A stretch of DNA of 64,000 nt from Lapidilactobacillus achengensis. GTDB taxonomy: Bacteria; Bacillota; Bacilli; Lactobacillales; Lactobacillaceae. A model generated the notes under the pieces. The model did no database searches. It was not told where the DNA came from and saw only the letters and a list, made by a program, of their open reading frames with translations. Where the stretch lies: the NCBI RefSeq assembly GCF_003946655.1, contig NZ_RHOV01000003.1, positions 62,001-126,000 of the forward strand. The letters are read 5' to 3'. Shown here in pieces: positions 26,294 through 35,804 of this stretch (positions are counted from its first letter, which is position 1; every line of letters begins with the position of its first letter). The translations under genes were made by a program, and so were the position numbers.

Positions 26294-27595
26294 ATGTTCG
26301 ATTATCAGCAGGAGCCTGTCCGCACGATCATGATGATCGATAGCAAGTCATTTTACGCCAGCGTGGAGAGTGTGGAGCGCGGGCTCAATCCGCTTAAATC
26401 AATTCTAGTTGTTGTTTCTCAAGCACCCAATACTGGCGGCGGTGGCTTAGTGCTGGCCGCTTCGCCAATGGCCAAGAAGTTATATGGGATCAGCAATGTT
26501 TCACGCTACTACGAATTGCCCGATGATCCGCGGTTATTAAAGGTGCCGCCACGAATGAATCTCTATATTAAGAAGAATTTGGAAATCAACGCCATTTTTC
26601 AAAAATATGCGGCGCGTGAAGACATCCATGTTTACTCGATTGACGAATCGATGCTGGATTTGACCCAGTCTTGGCGACTTTACGGGCGCAGTCCGCAAGA
26701 AACCGCCCGCAAGATCCAACAAGAGATTCGCGCTAAAGTCGGCGTTTATACCACGGTTGGAATTGGCGACAACCCGCTTTTGGCGAAATTGGCCATGGAC
26801 ATTGAAGCCAAGCATAGTCACTCGCTAATGGCGACTTGGCACTATCAAACGGTGCCAGATACGATCTGGCAGATTCAAAACTTAACTGATGTTTGGGGAA
26901 TCGGTGAACGGACCGCAATTCGGTTAGGCAAGCTGGGAATCACCAACATGTATCAACTAGCGCACACGGATCCCTACGCCCTTCAAGCCAATATGGGGGT
27001 CATTGGGGCGCAGCTTTTCGCCACCGCTTGGGGGATCGATCGGAGTATCATCGCTCAGAAGTACCACCCCATCAGCAAAAGTTATGGCAATTCGCAGGTG
27101 CTACCGCGCAACTACAATCAAGCCGCCGATATTGAGGTCGTCCTCCGGGAGATCGCTGAACAAGTTGGAGCGCGTATCCGCAAGCGGCACTTGCAAACTG
27201 GCTTAGTCACGATCGCGCTGGGTCAAGCGCAGAAGTCGACGAAAACCGGGCGTTCTTTCTCCTCCCATCAGGCGAAAATAACCCCAACTAATTTAAACGC
27301 CGAACTGACTCAAGTCGTGCTGGGACTATTTCGCGCTCACTGGAACGGGGCGCCTTTGCGCAATCTCAGCGTCAGTTATGGCGCGTTGCGTGCCGATCGC
27401 AGTCAACAACTGAATTTCTTCGAAACGACGCAAACACAGGTGCAACGACGCCGACGGGATTTTGTGGTCGATCAATTACGGCAACGTTATGGCTTTAAAA
27501 CAATCGTCAAGGCCAGTAGTTTAATGCAAGGCGGCACCGCGATCCAGCGCGCTGGCTTAGTCGGCGGTCATAACGGCGGCAACAGTTATGAGTGA
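26294..27595 (+). CDS. Y-family DNA polymerase, UvrX/ImpB type
   Basis: The product has 433 aa from the ATG at 26294, which has TTGGAGG upstream; an ATG at 26267 lies inside the SOS box. The catalytic palm motifs are MMIDSKSFYASVE near the N-terminus and YSIDESMLDL, with the helix-hairpin-helix segment VWGIGERTAIRLGKLGI after them and a little-finger domain at the C-terminus. It is an error-prone translesion polymerase. It overlaps the YolD-like gene by 8 bp, the usual Firmicutes pairing, under an SOS box. Confidence 0.93.
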   Translation: MFDYQQEPVRTIMMIDSKSFYASVESVERGLNPLKSILVVVSQAPNTGGGGLVLAASPMAKKLYGISNVSRYYELPDDPRLLKVPPRMNLYIKKNLEINAIFQKYAAREDIHVYSIDESMLDLTQSWRLYGRSPQETARKIQQEIRAKVGVYTTVGIGDNPLLAKLAMDIEAKHSHSLMATWHYQTVPDTIWQIQNLTDVWGIGERTAIRLGKLGITNMYQLAHTDPYALQANMGVIGAQLFATAWGIDRSIIAQKYHPISKSYGNSQVLPRNYNQAADIEVVLREIAEQVGARIRKRHLQTGLVTIALGQAQKSTKTGRSFSSHQAKITPTNLNAELTQVVLGLFRAHWNGAPLRNLSVSYGALRADRSQQLNFFETTQTQVQRRRRDFVVDQLRQRYGFKTIVKASSLMQGGTAIQRAGLVGGHNGGNSYE

Positions 27596-27947
27596 GGATT
27601 TTGACCGCACGGTGACCAGTTTCTTCAAGCAGTATCAGGACCGCGGTATGCTAAAGTGGGCCGGCTTTTATTTAAGTGACCATACCCAACAGCTGGAAAA
27701 AGAGGCGCACTTAGCCACGAAAATCGTCAGCCAACAAGCGCAGCAATCACGCCAAGAATTAACGGAGTTGCTCTTGGCCGCCTTCAATCAACATTTGACT
27801 GTGACGCTGCAACTTAATACGATTCGGCTGAACGACGACAAGGTCGAAGAAATCAGCGGCAACGTGACCGGCTTTACAGAAGCTGGCGTGCTGATCAACG
27901 GCCATGAATTCCTGATCGATGATTTACGCCATATTCAAACTACCTAA
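27588..27947 (+). CDS. YolD-like protein
   Basis: The 119-aa protein has the YolD signature DRGMLKWAGFYLSDHT (about residues 18-33) and a C-terminal strand-rich part. YolD proteins accompany UvrX-type polymerases and are thought to regulate or assist them. Its start overlaps the polymerase stop by 8 bp, so the two are translationally coupled and probably SOS-induced together. Confidence 0.88.
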   Translation: MSEDFDRTVTSFFKQYQDRGMLKWAGFYLSDHTQQLEKEAHLATKIVSQQAQQSRQELTELLLAAFNQHLTVTLQLNTIRLNDDKVEEISGNVTGFTEAGVLINGHEFLIDDLRHIQTT

Positions 27948-28172
27948 GGAACACCTCGCCGCTCAGCGCATCGCCCCCCACAAGCAGCCCGCCTAGCCTA
28001 TTTCGACAGTTCGACAACCTGATGCTGCTGCCATTGTGCCACCAGCCAACCGGCCCCAATAAACGTGGTCAAAATCTTTGTTCTTCATTAATTATGGTGG
28101 TAAGTGTCGCATTCTGACGCTGACTATTGTATGATTTTAGGTGATAACAATTAAGTTGGGGATGGGTAAACA

Positions 28173-28841
28173 ATGAAAAGTCCAGCATCACGATTAGGCA
28201 ACAGTGTCCGCTTCATTATCTTCTTTGCTTTAGCAATCGTTACCACTTGGCTTCGCAACATGACCTTTGACCAAAATAAAATATCCGGGCTTTTTGGACT
28301 ACTTTTCTTTAGCATCGCGGCTTTGACGCTACTCTTTTTTATTCGTCAATTCAACTTGGAGAAGCGCTACTTTTCCGATCGACTCAATTCATTAAGTGAC
28401 GTTTTCAACAATGCCTTTGGCTTCGTGATCGTGATGTTTCTAGCGGTAGGTGGGCTTACTTTACTGATTGCCTGGCTTCAAGTTGATGGTAAACTCCCAG
28501 TGTTCAGTCAAGAAGCAACGGGCTTCGAGGTGGTTGACATGGGTTTCTGGCTGAATATTCTCATGAGTGGGATTTTGATGCCAATCGTCAATCAATATTT
28601 GGTTAGCGGCTTTTTCTTCAATTATTTTTTCCGGGTTGAGAGTCACCTGAATATCGTTTTAGGTATGCTACTCAGTGGTCTCTTATTCGCCTTATTGCAA
28701 TTTCAACCTTGGTTCATGCCCGCTTTCCTTCAAGCCTCCTTTGGCTGGCTTTTCGCCCTAAGTTACCTGCGCACCAACAATCTCACCGTCCCGATTTTCT
28801 TAAATATTTTCAGTGCGATCTTATTCATTGTCTTAGGCTAA
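28173..28841 (+). CDS. Membrane protein, degenerate CPBP (Abi) family
   Basis: This 222-aa protein has about six to seven membrane segments. The layout resembles CPBP intramembrane proteases, but the expected EExxxR is replaced (MPIVNQYLVSGFFFNYFFR) and the FxxxH His is Gln (FALLQFQ); an Asn remains in the last motif (IFLNIFSA). It is therefore probably a non-peptidase member. It is monocistronic with a strong terminator. The function is unknown. Confidence 0.65.
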   Translation: MKSPASRLGNSVRFIIFFALAIVTTWLRNMTFDQNKISGLFGLLFFSIAALTLLFFIRQFNLEKRYFSDRLNSLSDVFNNAFGFVIVMFLAVGGLTLLIAWLQVDGKLPVFSQEATGFEVVDMGFWLNILMSGILMPIVNQYLVSGFFFNYFFRVESHLNIVLGMLLSGLLFALLQFQPWFMPAFLQASFGWLFALSYLRTNNLTVPIFLNIFSAILFIVLG

Positions 28842-28875
28842 GTTGATCCCCTGAAATTCGCTTGAAAAGTTACAG

Positions 28876-28917
28876 CTACTAAAAAAACCATCTCATAGGA
28901 GGTGGTTTTTTTAGTAG
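28876..28917. terminator. Bidirectional terminator
   Basis: The stem CTACTAAAAAAACCA..C / G..TGGTTTTTTTAGTAG is A-rich on one side and T-rich on the other. It serves the membrane protein gene (plus) and can serve helD (minus). Confidence 0.9.
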
Positions 28918-28998
28918 AAAAATTCATAAATCAATCCTTGACCAGCGCAGGAGCTGACACAACTTACCACCCGTTCATCAGGCGGTCTGGTCGGCATT

Positions 28999-31281
28999 TC
29001 AAGCATTGGTCCGTTCATAAAGGTCCGGGGCCAGTTGGGTAATCAACGGCGTCGGCGCCCCCAAGGAGATCAGCCAAAGCTCATGCATCGCCCGCGAAGC
29101 AATCGTGTACAAGATATAAGCGTCGTTGGCTGCGTTGAACAAGTCCGCGGAGACGTTATAGCCAATAACCGCGTCAAACTCCAATCCCTTGGCTAAATAG
29201 ATCGGCATGATCATGACCCCGGTTTGTAAATGATGGGTCTGTTCAGTCATCAACGTCACCGGCGCGTCCACCTGCAAGGTCGCGTAAATCTGTTCAGCCT
29301 CTTGCTGGGTCTTAGTCAACACCGCCACCATCGTTTCCCGGGTCAATAAGTCGCGACAGGCCCGGCTAACTTGCTGATTCAATTCAAGCAACCGCTGGCA
29401 GACCAGCAGTTTCGGGCGCGGTCCCGGACGATTGAACGCGAGAATCTGGGGCGCGTCTGGCAACAAAGCACTGGCAAAGTGGGTGATCTGTTGGGTCGAG
29501 CGATAACTATTATTCAAGGAGTAAACCTTGATTTTCTGATGCGGAAACAGTTGTTTTAGCGCCGGTAAAAGCTCACCGCGGAGAGTCTCATGGGCAAATA
29601 GATCCTGGGCGCCATCTCCCAATAACGTCAATTTCGCCACGGGAAAAGCGTGATGAATATAAAACAATTGCGCCGGCGAATAGTCTTGCATTTCGTCAAT
29701 AAACAAATATTGAATCTGATGGTTTTGTCCCCCACCGGTGATTAGATCTCGCAAATACAGCAGCGGCGCCGTATCACTTAGCGCCACGTGATGACGTTCA
29801 AAGTTGCTGGCCACAGTCTCCGTACGCGCTTGCCAACTGACCGGGCTGACTCCGGCGGGGCACTCCTGCCGCAAGCAAACTAAATATTGTTGCTCCAGGT
29901 CCAAAAAGAAATCATTATAAATCGCATCATAAATCGGCGCGAAATGTTGTTGCGCGAGTTTCTTTCCCAGGGTGTAGCGTTCCTCGGCATCACTGGTAAA
30001 CGTTGCGCCAGCGCTTAATGATAAATAATCAAGCTCACTCAAACTCTCCAACTGTTCCTGAAGCCAATCCGTCCCAATCGCTTGGCGGACGCGACGCTGG
30101 AGCAAACGAATCAGCTTGTTTTTCGTCTGCTGATACTTATCCGCCACTGTCAAAGAAGCTGGCAGCTGCTGCCAGAGCGCCTGCATCTGCTCTTGCGTCA
30201 AGATCGGCTCTCCAGCCAGCAGTAAGTCGGTAAAGCGCGGGCAGAAATTGGGTTGCTGGACCACCGCGCGCAACCGCGTCATCATTGTCGTGCTCTCTAA
30301 ATATTGCCGCAACTTACGCGTCGCCGCTGGTAACGAACGCTGATCTTTCTCAAAGCGAGTAAATTGATGCTCAACTTGAACTTCCCACAACCGCTTTTCC
30401 AAGAACTCATGTAAGGTAACTTGGCGCATATTCTTCTCGCCTAAACTGGGTAAGACTTGCGAAATATAATTGCTAAACAAATGATTCGGCGAAAACATGA
30501 TGACCTGTTCCGCGGCCAATTGCTTCCGACTATGATAAAGCAAATATGCCAACCGCTGCAAAATTGTCGAAGTTTTCCCGGAGCCCGCGACGCCTTGGAC
30601 CACCAAAACATCCGCGCTGGTGTTCCGAATAATTTCGTTTTGCTCGCGCTGGATCGTGGCGACAATGTTTTGCATATACAGGCTGGCGGCCGCGCCCAAA
30701 ACACCTTGTAGTACCTCATCACCAACAGTTTCATCCGTATCAAACATGTTCGTGATCCGATCCGCCTTGATCGTGAACTGCCGCTTGCGTTGCAATTCCA
30801 CCCGTTGCGGTCCCAGTGGTGTGGGATAGGTCACTGGACCCAAGGTGCCATTGTAATAGACGCCAGCCACCGGCGAGCGCCAATCATAAACCAAGAAATC
30901 CTCATCCTGATCATCCATCAAGGTTGCGGTCCCAATATAAAGAGTATCTTGATCGGTGCCTTCCGCAATATCGATCCGCCCAAAATAAGGCGATTGGGCC
31001 AAACGTTGCAGGCGTTGCTGCCGTTTAGCTAAAATCGTCTGATTTTCAACCGCTAAGGCCACCAATTGCTTTTGCTGTTGGACGGCCGCGTTGGTTTCCA
31101 TGCGGTCATCGACTTCTAAGGTGTTGATCTTAGCGGTATCGCCATAATTCAACTCAATTTGATGGGTTTCTTGGGCGGCGTTAGTCAGCTTTTGTTGATT
31201 CTGCTCAAGTTCGCGTTGGATCGTAGCCGCTACTTGGCGGACCCGCTGTTCTTCTGCTTGTCGTTCTTTCGATGCGTACAC
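28999..31281 (-). CDS. helD: HelD-like UvrD-family helicase associated with RNA polymerase
   Basis: The product has about 760 aa from GTG 31281, which has AGGAG eight nt upstream. A longer open frame to 31485 runs into repeat C and has no family similarity. An N-terminal coiled coil (about residues 1-75) precedes a UvrD-like ATPase with Walker A VVQGVAGSGKTSTIL and Walker B LFIDEMQDYS, and later LLGDGAQDL, NSYRSTQQIT and MPIYLAKGLEFDAV. HelD releases RNA polymerase from stalled complexes in Firmicutes. The gene appears monocistronic. Confidence 0.9.
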   Translation of the reverse strand: MYASKERQAEEQRVRQVAATIQRELEQNQQKLTNAAQETHQIELNYGDTAKINTLEVDDRMETNAAVQQQKQLVALAVENQTILAKRQQRLQRLAQSPYFGRIDIAEGTDQDTLYIGTATLMDDQDEDFLVYDWRSPVAGVYYNGTLGPVTYPTPLGPQRVELQRKRQFTIKADRITNMFDTDETVGDEVLQGVLGAAASLYMQNIVATIQREQNEIIRNTSADVLVVQGVAGSGKTSTILQRLAYLLYHSRKQLAAEQVIMFSPNHLFSNYISQVLPSLGEKNMRQVTLHEFLEKRLWEVQVEHQFTRFEKDQRSLPAATRKLRQYLESTTMMTRLRAVVQQPNFCPRFTDLLLAGEPILTQEQMQALWQQLPASLTVADKYQQTKNKLIRLLQRRVRQAIGTDWLQEQLESLSELDYLSLSAGATFTSDAEERYTLGKKLAQQHFAPIYDAIYNDFFLDLEQQYLVCLRQECPAGVSPVSWQARTETVASNFERHHVALSDTAPLLYLRDLITGGGQNHQIQYLFIDEMQDYSPAQLFYIHHAFPVAKLTLLGDGAQDLFAHETLRGELLPALKQLFPHQKIKVYSLNNSYRSTQQITHFASALLPDAPQILAFNRPGPRPKLLVCQRLLELNQQVSRACRDLLTRETMVAVLTKTQQEAEQIYATLQVDAPVTLMTEQTHHLQTGVMIMPIYLAKGLEFDAVIGYNVSADLFNAANDAYILYTIASRAMHELWLISLGAPTPLITQLAPDLYERTNA

Positions 31282-31345
31282 TCGCGACACTCCTATCTGA
31301 TTTTGATCATTCTGACTGCTGACAACTTTGCTGGAACTGCCTGAT

Positions 31346-32249
31346 GAAAAGTAGCTTGGCCGCGGCTTGCGCTGCGCGTGGCGTTGGTGGATTGCGGATG
31401 TGGTGGGGCTCCAGGTCGGGCTGGGGGTGGTGGAACGCTGCGGGCACGACTTGAAGCTTTTCGGAAGTGCACCGAAAATCTTCAAGCTCGGCCTTATTGT
31501 AGGCGATAAATCGCCAACAATAATATCGCGGCTGACTCACCCCCAGCCCGACCTTACGCCAAGCAAGCAAACGGACCACCAACACCACGCTCCGCTCCAG
31601 CAGCTCAACGTTATAACAGTCGTTTGAGCACTCACGCCATCCGGCAAGCTATCGCCAATTGATGAGGATCCACGCAAATGACGACCGTGGTTAGTGGTCA
31701 CCAGCTTTAAATTGGTGACACCAGCGAAGTCTGCCTGACAAACAAAGCTAGTTCTCAGCGAACTAACTGAATTGGCCGGTTTCGACATAAGGATTGATTA
31801 GGGAACAGGTAAAGATGTCCAAACAAATGCAAACTGTGCCAACCAACAGATCCAAATCCGTGGTGTTGCCGTACCACCTCAAACCTGCAATCTAGCCCAG
31901 GTTCAAGAATAGCGTCCATGCCTCTGGAATCAGTTGGCATCGCCGTACCACCTCAAAAAAGGCGATTGTTTTGACCTCTAGCTTGCAAAAGCACTTCGTC
32001 AAATCCTTCGCCTTGATTGCAGATAGGCTCAATTCTGCCTAGCAACCGCCTCAGGACGTGTGGCTCAGCGGTGAGATTATTCTTAGCGATTTATCGCTTA
32101 GAATAAGGCCTGATTTTGAGACAAGCCGCGGTCTTTGCGGATTGGCTCAAAACAGTGCCCACCGCGTTCCAGCCACGACAAACGTCCTGAGGCGGTTGCG
32201 TCACCACCAAACCCACCAAACCTGCAATCAAGTATAAGTTCAAAAATAG
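31346..32249 (+). repeat. Structured repeat element, copy C (subtype 1)
   Basis: Module I has outer arms 31376-31390/31576-31590 (one mismatch) and inner arms 31413-31428/31539-31554 (AGGTCGGGCTGGGGGT, perfect). They enclose hairpin beta (31450-31486, 7-nt loop, C.T mismatch) and hairpin alpha (31494-31523, 2-nt loop, A.A mismatch). The core includes the shared anchor (about 31591-31640). It also carries an extra copy of the terminal motif CCTGCAATC..GGTTCAAGAATAG (about 31888-31913). Module II has 17-bp perfect arms (32043-32059/32182-32198) enclosing hairpin alpha (32077-32106, T.T) and hairpin beta (32114-32152, A.G). It lacks the side module. The end lies about 90 bp from the AraC stop codon. 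Confidence 0.88.
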
Positions 32250-32341
32250 AGCCCGTGACTTCAAAACCACGGCATGGCAACCAATCACCAAAGACTTTTA
32301 GCGATTTACTATCATACCACATTTACGGTCCCAGCGCAGGA

Positions 32342-33139
32342 TCAATGCAAGCGCCGAAACTGCCGCGGGGTCATTTGTAACTGCTGATGAAACTGGGCAA
32401 TGAAATAGCTGGCACTGCTAAAGCCGGTCTGAATCGCAATTTGTTCAACGGTCAATTGCGGCTGACTCAACAACAGCGTCTGCGCGTTGCGCAAACGCAA
32501 ATCGTTGAGATATTGCAGCGGCGTCACATGATACGCCTGTTTGAAAAGGCGATTCAAATGTTGTGAGGAGAAACCTGAGTGTTGCGCCAACTCTTGATTG
32601 GTCAGGTTTTGCTGGTAATTCTGGTCTAAATACTGTTTGGTCGCCTGTAAGATAGCGGCATATTGACGTTTAAGCTGTTGGCCACTTTCGCGTGTTTGCT
32701 TTAATAAAAGGAGAAACCGATAGATCAGTAGCGAAAGTTCATTGGGGTCTGTGGTCGTCGTCACTTGTGGCCCATAATCGGCGATAAAATGGCGCAAGGC
32801 CGGTGCCGTCCGCCGAAAAATCTGGTAATCCACCAAGTTTTGCCCCAAAATCGCGCCGACTGCCGGTCCACCGAATGTTAAATACTGTGTGTCCCACTGA
32901 TTGGCTTCAGCCGCCCAATAGTCATGGGGAATTGCTGGACCAAGTAAAATCGCATCGCCAGGAGTCAACGTCAACGTCTGACCACCCACATGACAAATTC
33001 CCTGACCGCGCGTTGTTTGGAGCCAGTGGTAGTAGCCATAACCATGCGCGCGCATCACCGTTTCCTGATGCCAGTCATAGCCGATGCTTTCTAAATAAAG
33101 CGGCAAGTGCGCATTGATCTGCGTGAAAACAACTCGCAT
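32342..33139 (-). CDS. AraC-family regulator of the GH42 gene
   Basis: The 265-aa protein has a cupin-like N-terminal sensor (about residues 15-90, HWLQTTRGQG and LTPGDAILLGPAIPHDYW). Its C-terminal double helix-turn-helix covers about 170-262 (LTNQELAQHSGFSSQHLNRLFK, VEQIAIQTGFSSASYFIAQF). It is divergent from the GH42 beta-galactosidase and probably activates it in response to a galactoside or its product; this is inferred from position. Confidence 0.92.
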   Translation of the reverse strand: MRVVFTQINAHLPLYLESIGYDWHQETVMRAHGYGYYHWLQTTRGQGICHVGGQTLTLTPGDAILLGPAIPHDYWAAEANQWDTQYLTFGGPAVGAILGQNLVDYQIFRRTAPALRHFIADYGPQVTTTTDPNELSLLIYRFLLLLKQTRESGQQLKRQYAAILQATKQYLDQNYQQNLTNQELAQHSGFSSQHLNRLFKQAYHVTPLQYLNDLRLRNAQTLLLSQPQLTVEQIAIQTGFSSASYFIAQFHQQLQMTPRQFRRLH

Positions 33140-33255
33140 AAGGGTCCCTCACTTTTTGCAAAAAATGTTCAAATACCGATAGTTTATCTTCAAATTGTAC
33201 GACATTTCTGAACGATTGTCAGCTAGAATCTGGGATGAAAGCTGAAATAAGAGTC

Positions 33256-33310
33256 TAACTAGTCATTGGTTCGCTGATTTCTGTCAATTATCCCCGGACG
33301 TAACTAGTTA
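33256..33310 (+). promoter_or_regulatory. Direct repeats upstream of the GH42 gene
   Basis: TAACTAGT occurs at 33256-33263 and again at 33301-33308, 45 bp apart (start to start) and on the same strand; the second copy extends to the palindrome TAACTAGTTA. Paired direct repeats are typical AraC-family half-sites. The first repeat is about 80 bp before the start codon. Confidence 0.5.
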
Positions 33311-33338
33311 AGGTTCAAATATTGCTAGGAGGCAAGCC

Positions 33339-35366
33339 ATGAGCGCATCACAGAAATTCGGTCGAATTTTATTCGGCGGTGATTATAATCCCGAACAATG
33401 GCCGAAAGAAGTTTGGTATCAGGACATGCAATTGTTGACCAAGGCCGACATCAACGAGGCCACGATCAACGTCTTTTCTTGGGCCCAATTGCAGCCATCA
33501 GAAGAACGTTACGATTTCTCAACTTTAGATCAAATTATCGAACTCTTGACCGAGAACCACTTTGAAATTGTTTTGGCGACATCGACCGCGGCTTTACCAG
33601 CCTGGATGGCAGAACGCTATCCCGATGTTACGCGGACTGATTTCGAAGGACGTCATCACCGTTTCGGCGGTCGGCATAACGCTTGTCCCAACAGCCCCAC
33701 TTTCCGCTATTACAGTCAGAAATTGGCCGCGAAATTATCCGAGCGTTACGGTCATTTACGCAATATTGTTTGCTGGCATATTTCGAACGAATATGGCGGT
33801 CAATGCTACTGCGACAATTGTGCCGCCGCCTTCCGGGTTTGGCTCAAGCGCCAGTACAAGACTTTAGACGCGGTCAACGCGGCCTGGAACACCCATTTTT
33901 GGGGTCACACCTTTTATGACTGGAGTGAAATTTTCCCGCCTAACGACCTTGGTGACGCGATTGGCTACGATAACTCAACCTTGGCCGGACTTTCGATCGA
34001 TTATCGCCGCTTTATGTCCGACAGCATTCTCCAAAATTACAAAGACGAACGCCAAGCGATTCGTCGCTTTGACCCCGAGACGCCAATCACAACGAACCTG
34101 ATGGGCACCTTCAAGGATCTAGATTATTTCAAATGGGCTAAGGAAATGGATCTGGTTTCTTGGGATAACTATCCTGCCTACAATACACCCAGCAGTTTCA
34201 CCGCGATGACACACGACTTGATGCGCGGACTGAAGAACGGCGATCCTTTCATGCTGATGGAACAAACACCCTCACAGCAAAATTGGCAACCCTACAACTC
34301 GCTGAAACGCCCGGGCCAAATGCGTGCCATGAGCTACCAGGCGATGGCCCATGGCGCTGACACGATCCAATTTTTCCAATTGCGGCAATCTAAAGGCGCA
34401 ACCGAGAAATTTCACGGCGCCGTGATTAGCCACGCAGATACTGATCAGACCCGTGTCTTCCATGAAACAGCCGCGCTGGGTCATGAATTGGCTCAATTAG
34501 GTGGCGACATTCTTGGCGCGCGCACCCAAGCCAAAGTCGCGCTGATTTTTGATTGGGAGAATTATTGGGCCTTAGAATATGCTAGTGGTCCCAACATTCG
34601 TTTGAAATATGTTGACCAAATCCAACAATACTACGCGGCTTTTTATCGCCAAAACATTGCTGTTGATCTGATTCCAACCGATCTCTCCGCCGCGGCGTTG
34701 GCCAAATATGATCTCGTGGTGGCGCCAGTCTTATATATGGTCAAGCCTGGCGTGGCCGAGAATCTGACCACCTATGTCAAGAATGGCGGCCACTTCCTGA
34801 CCACGTTCATGAGTGGGCTGGTTGATCGCAATGATAACGTCTTTATCGGTGGCTACCCTGGCCCATTACGAGAACTATTGGGTGTTTGGGTCGAAGAATT
34901 CGATGCTTTACCACCTGAAAAGCACGGGCAAGTCATTTTCACCGACCAAAGCACTTATGAATGCGAATTGATTTGCGACATTATGCATCTAGAAGGCGCG
35001 CAAGCCTTGGCCCATTATGGCGCCGGCGAATTCTACGCTGAAACGCCAGTCGTCACCAATCACCAAGTTGGTCAAGGGCGTGCTTACTATGTGGGCACAC
35101 AACTGGCAGCCGCGGGGATCGACCACCTAGTTGGTCAGCTGATCGATCAATTTGACTGGGAACATTTCACCACGCCAGCCAACGTTGAGATCACTTGCCG
35201 CCAACAGGCCGACGCGCGTTACTATTTCGTCATCAACAATGGCCCGGCGCAAGAAACACTAGCTTGGCCCTATCAAGGCACTGATCTGCTGAACCAACAG
35301 ACCGTCGCGCCCGGCGAGATCACCCTGCCAAGTTACGGCGTCAAACTCGTGAAGGTCGCGAAATAG
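33339..35366 (+). CDS. GH42 beta-galactosidase
   Basis: The 675-aa protein shows the GH42 arrangement: a TIM barrel with acid/base Glu151 (HISNEYGG) and nucleophile Glu308 (LMEQTPS), a structural zinc site formed by Cys116, Cys156, Cys158 and Cys161, then trimerisation and C-terminal beta domains. With no signal peptide it acts in the cytoplasm on imported beta-galactosides. TAGGAGG precedes the ATG. It is controlled by the divergent AraC gene. In this locus it could remove galactose from xyloglucan or arabinogalactan fragments rather than lactose. Confidence 0.95.
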   Translation: MSASQKFGRILFGGDYNPEQWPKEVWYQDMQLLTKADINEATINVFSWAQLQPSEERYDFSTLDQIIELLTENHFEIVLATSTAALPAWMAERYPDVTRTDFEGRHHRFGGRHNACPNSPTFRYYSQKLAAKLSERYGHLRNIVCWHISNEYGGQCYCDNCAAAFRVWLKRQYKTLDAVNAAWNTHFWGHTFYDWSEIFPPNDLGDAIGYDNSTLAGLSIDYRRFMSDSILQNYKDERQAIRRFDPETPITTNLMGTFKDLDYFKWAKEMDLVSWDNYPAYNTPSSFTAMTHDLMRGLKNGDPFMLMEQTPSQQNWQPYNSLKRPGQMRAMSYQAMAHGADTIQFFQLRQSKGATEKFHGAVISHADTDQTRVFHETAALGHELAQLGGDILGARTQAKVALIFDWENYWALEYASGPNIRLKYVDQIQQYYAAFYRQNIAVDLIPTDLSAAALAKYDLVVAPVLYMVKPGVAENLTTYVKNGGHFLTTFMSGLVDRNDNVFIGGYPGPLRELLGVWVEEFDALPPEKHGQVIFTDQSTYECELICDIMHLEGAQALAHYGAGEFYAETPVVTNHQVGQGRAYYVGTQLAAAGIDHLVGQLIDQFDWEHFTTPANVEITCRQQADARYYFVINNGPAQETLAWPYQGTDLLNQQTVAPGEITLPSYGVKLVKVAK

Positions 35367-35495
35367 ACCTGGATCTCACCAAAAAGTTCCCCATCAAAGC
35401 GTGATCGTAGGCGCGACGAACCCAAATGAACAAATTGCTTCTGAAAGACCGATTCAGTGAATCTTGCCAGGTCTTCCAAAATAGTTCCGCTTATC

Positions 35496-35528
35496 AGCGT
35501 TGCGAACCGATTATTCGCAGCGCTTTTT
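35496..35528 (+). terminator. Terminator of the GH42 gene
   Basis: The stem AGCGTTGCGAA / TTCGCAGCGCT has one mismatch and is followed by TTTT. Confidence 0.85.
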
Positions 35529-35534
35529 CTGAAC

Positions 35535-35563
35535 AAAAAAAGATCAGTTATCAGAAACTGATC
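35535..35563 (-). terminator. Terminator of the 34-aa peptide gene
   Basis: On the minus strand the stem GATCAGTT / AACTGATC is followed by seven T residues. Confidence 0.82.
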
Positions 35564-35611
35564 TCAAGCAATCGTTATTCTCATGATCATTGATCCGCCA
35601 AGCCAGACCAA

Positions 35612-35716
35612 TCAGTTCGGGTAATCAGCTAATTTGGTGATTGCACGCGTAACAAAGGCGGCTGACAAGAAAAAGACAGCGACGACAGGAATTAGAAAAA
35701 GCAGTAGCTTGCGCAT
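35612..35716 (-). CDS. Small 34-aa single-span membrane peptide
   Basis: The open frame encodes an N-terminal MRK, a hydrophobic helix rich in Leu, Val and Phe (about residues 4-22) and a short polar tail ending TKLADYPN. The ribosome site GGGAGATGAG is about 3-8 nt before the ATG. An A/T-rich -10-like TATAAT lies 30 bp upstream, and a terminator follows about 50 bp after the stop. A promoter-like element, ribosome site, frame and terminator together make a real transcription unit likely. I do not recognise the family. Confidence 0.6.
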   Translation of the reverse strand: MRKLLLFLIPVVAVFFLSAAFVTRAITKLADYPN

Positions 35717-35804
35717 GGGCTCATCTCCCTAAAATGGTTAAAACTTAATTATAATATAGCACCATTACCTTAAAAATCATAGTCATCACTCAGATACCAA
35801 TCAT

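Noticed and set aside
31282-31485. N-terminal extension of HelD
   Set aside because: It enters repeat C and has no helicase similarity; GTG 31281 has a good ribosome site and gives the family length.
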